5,959 bases of DNA from Oscillospiraceae bacterium. Its GTDB lineage: Bacteria > Bacillota > Clostridia > Oscillospirales > Oscillospiraceae. Location of the stretch: the NCBI GenBank assembly GCA_031260745.1, contig JAISKY010000174.1:1-5959 (forward strand), written 5' to 3'. Position numbers and translations under genes: made by a program. Of the stretch, positions 5,855 to 5,959 are shown piece by piece. The number at the start of each line of letters is the position of its first letter. Position 1 is the first letter of the stretch. The notes under the pieces are model-generated. The model ran no database searches. It was not told the DNA's origin and saw only the letters and a program-made list of their open reading frames with translations.

Positions 5855-5959
5855 ATGAGATTTACACGCACTGAACCGGAGCGGCGCGAGGTTAGCGCGA
5901 TTGCCCGGTTCCTGAACGCGGCGGTTACGGAGCGCCATCGTTTGCACTCGCTTATGATT
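5855..5959 (+). CDS. Start of an unidentified gene, cut by the window edge
   Basis: An open frame of 35 codons begins at ATG 5855 and runs past the end of the window. GAGGG (5843-5847) lies 7 bases upstream. An in-frame ATG at 5837 would add MKEGIY but would place that ribosome binding site inside the gene, so 5855 is preferred. The visible peptide begins MRFTRTEPERREV and is charged, with a likely amphipathic helix (VSAIARFLNAAVTERHRL). No signal peptide or known motif is seen. The codon use (GCG, CGC, GAG, CCG) resembles its neighbours, which supports it being coding. Too little is present to name a product. Confidence 0.7.
   Translation, partial: MRFTRTEPERREVSAIARFLNAAVTERHRLHSLMI

Noticed and set aside
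1..5959. CRISPR array, tRNA, rRNA, insertion sequence, attachment site or toxin-antitoxin pair
   Set aside because: No regularly spaced repeats, cloverleaf structures, transposase or integrase motifs were seen. The XRE/TM2 pair is divergent rather than a co-directional toxin-antitoxin operon, and the TM2 protein has no toxin motif.

Overview
The window looks like a piece of chromosome from a Gram-positive, Clostridia-like bacterium (Bacillota), probably an uncultured one. The reasons are a YitT-family membrane protein, a lipoprotein with a short lipobox signal, strong AAGGAGGT-type ribosome binding sites, TTG start codons, and textbook sigma-A promoters (TTGNNN-17-TATAAT). The genes are rich in GCG, CGC and CCG codons, so the coding DNA is of medium to high GC. 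The spacer at 4441-4560 drops to about 27% GC by direct count. The genus cannot be fixed from the sequence.

Layout. Positions 75-3894 (+) look like one transcription unit: a consensus promoter, a YitT-like membrane protein (111-956), an acidic-tailed lipoprotein of unknown function (about 928-1863, overlapping the previous gene), and the ATP-dependent DNA helicase RecG (1870-3894). A hairpin at 3927-3959 sits between recG and a converging gene. On the minus strand, 4412-4023 encodes a small zinc-ribbon plus TM2-domain membrane protein with a consensus promoter. Diverging from it is a small XRE-family regulator (about 4560-4877, +), closed by a strong intrinsic terminator (4892-4918). A second + transcription unit follows: promoter (4936-4964), an alpha/beta hydrolase (4998-5828), and the first 35 codons of another gene (5855 to the window edge).

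How the genes may work together. YitT-like protein, lipoprotein and RecG share transcription, but no common pathway is evident. The TM2 gene and the XRE gene form a divergent pair. An 18-bp dyad (ACAA...TTGT) lies between the -35 and -10 of the TM2 promoter, which suggests local repression by the XRE protein (inference). Overall the window is mostly ordinary chromosome. I see no mobile element, CRISPR array, tRNA, rRNA or riboswitch, and no convincing new multi-gene system. The most interesting points are the probably leaderless yitT-like mRNA, the TM2/XRE regulatory region and the unusual lipoprotein.
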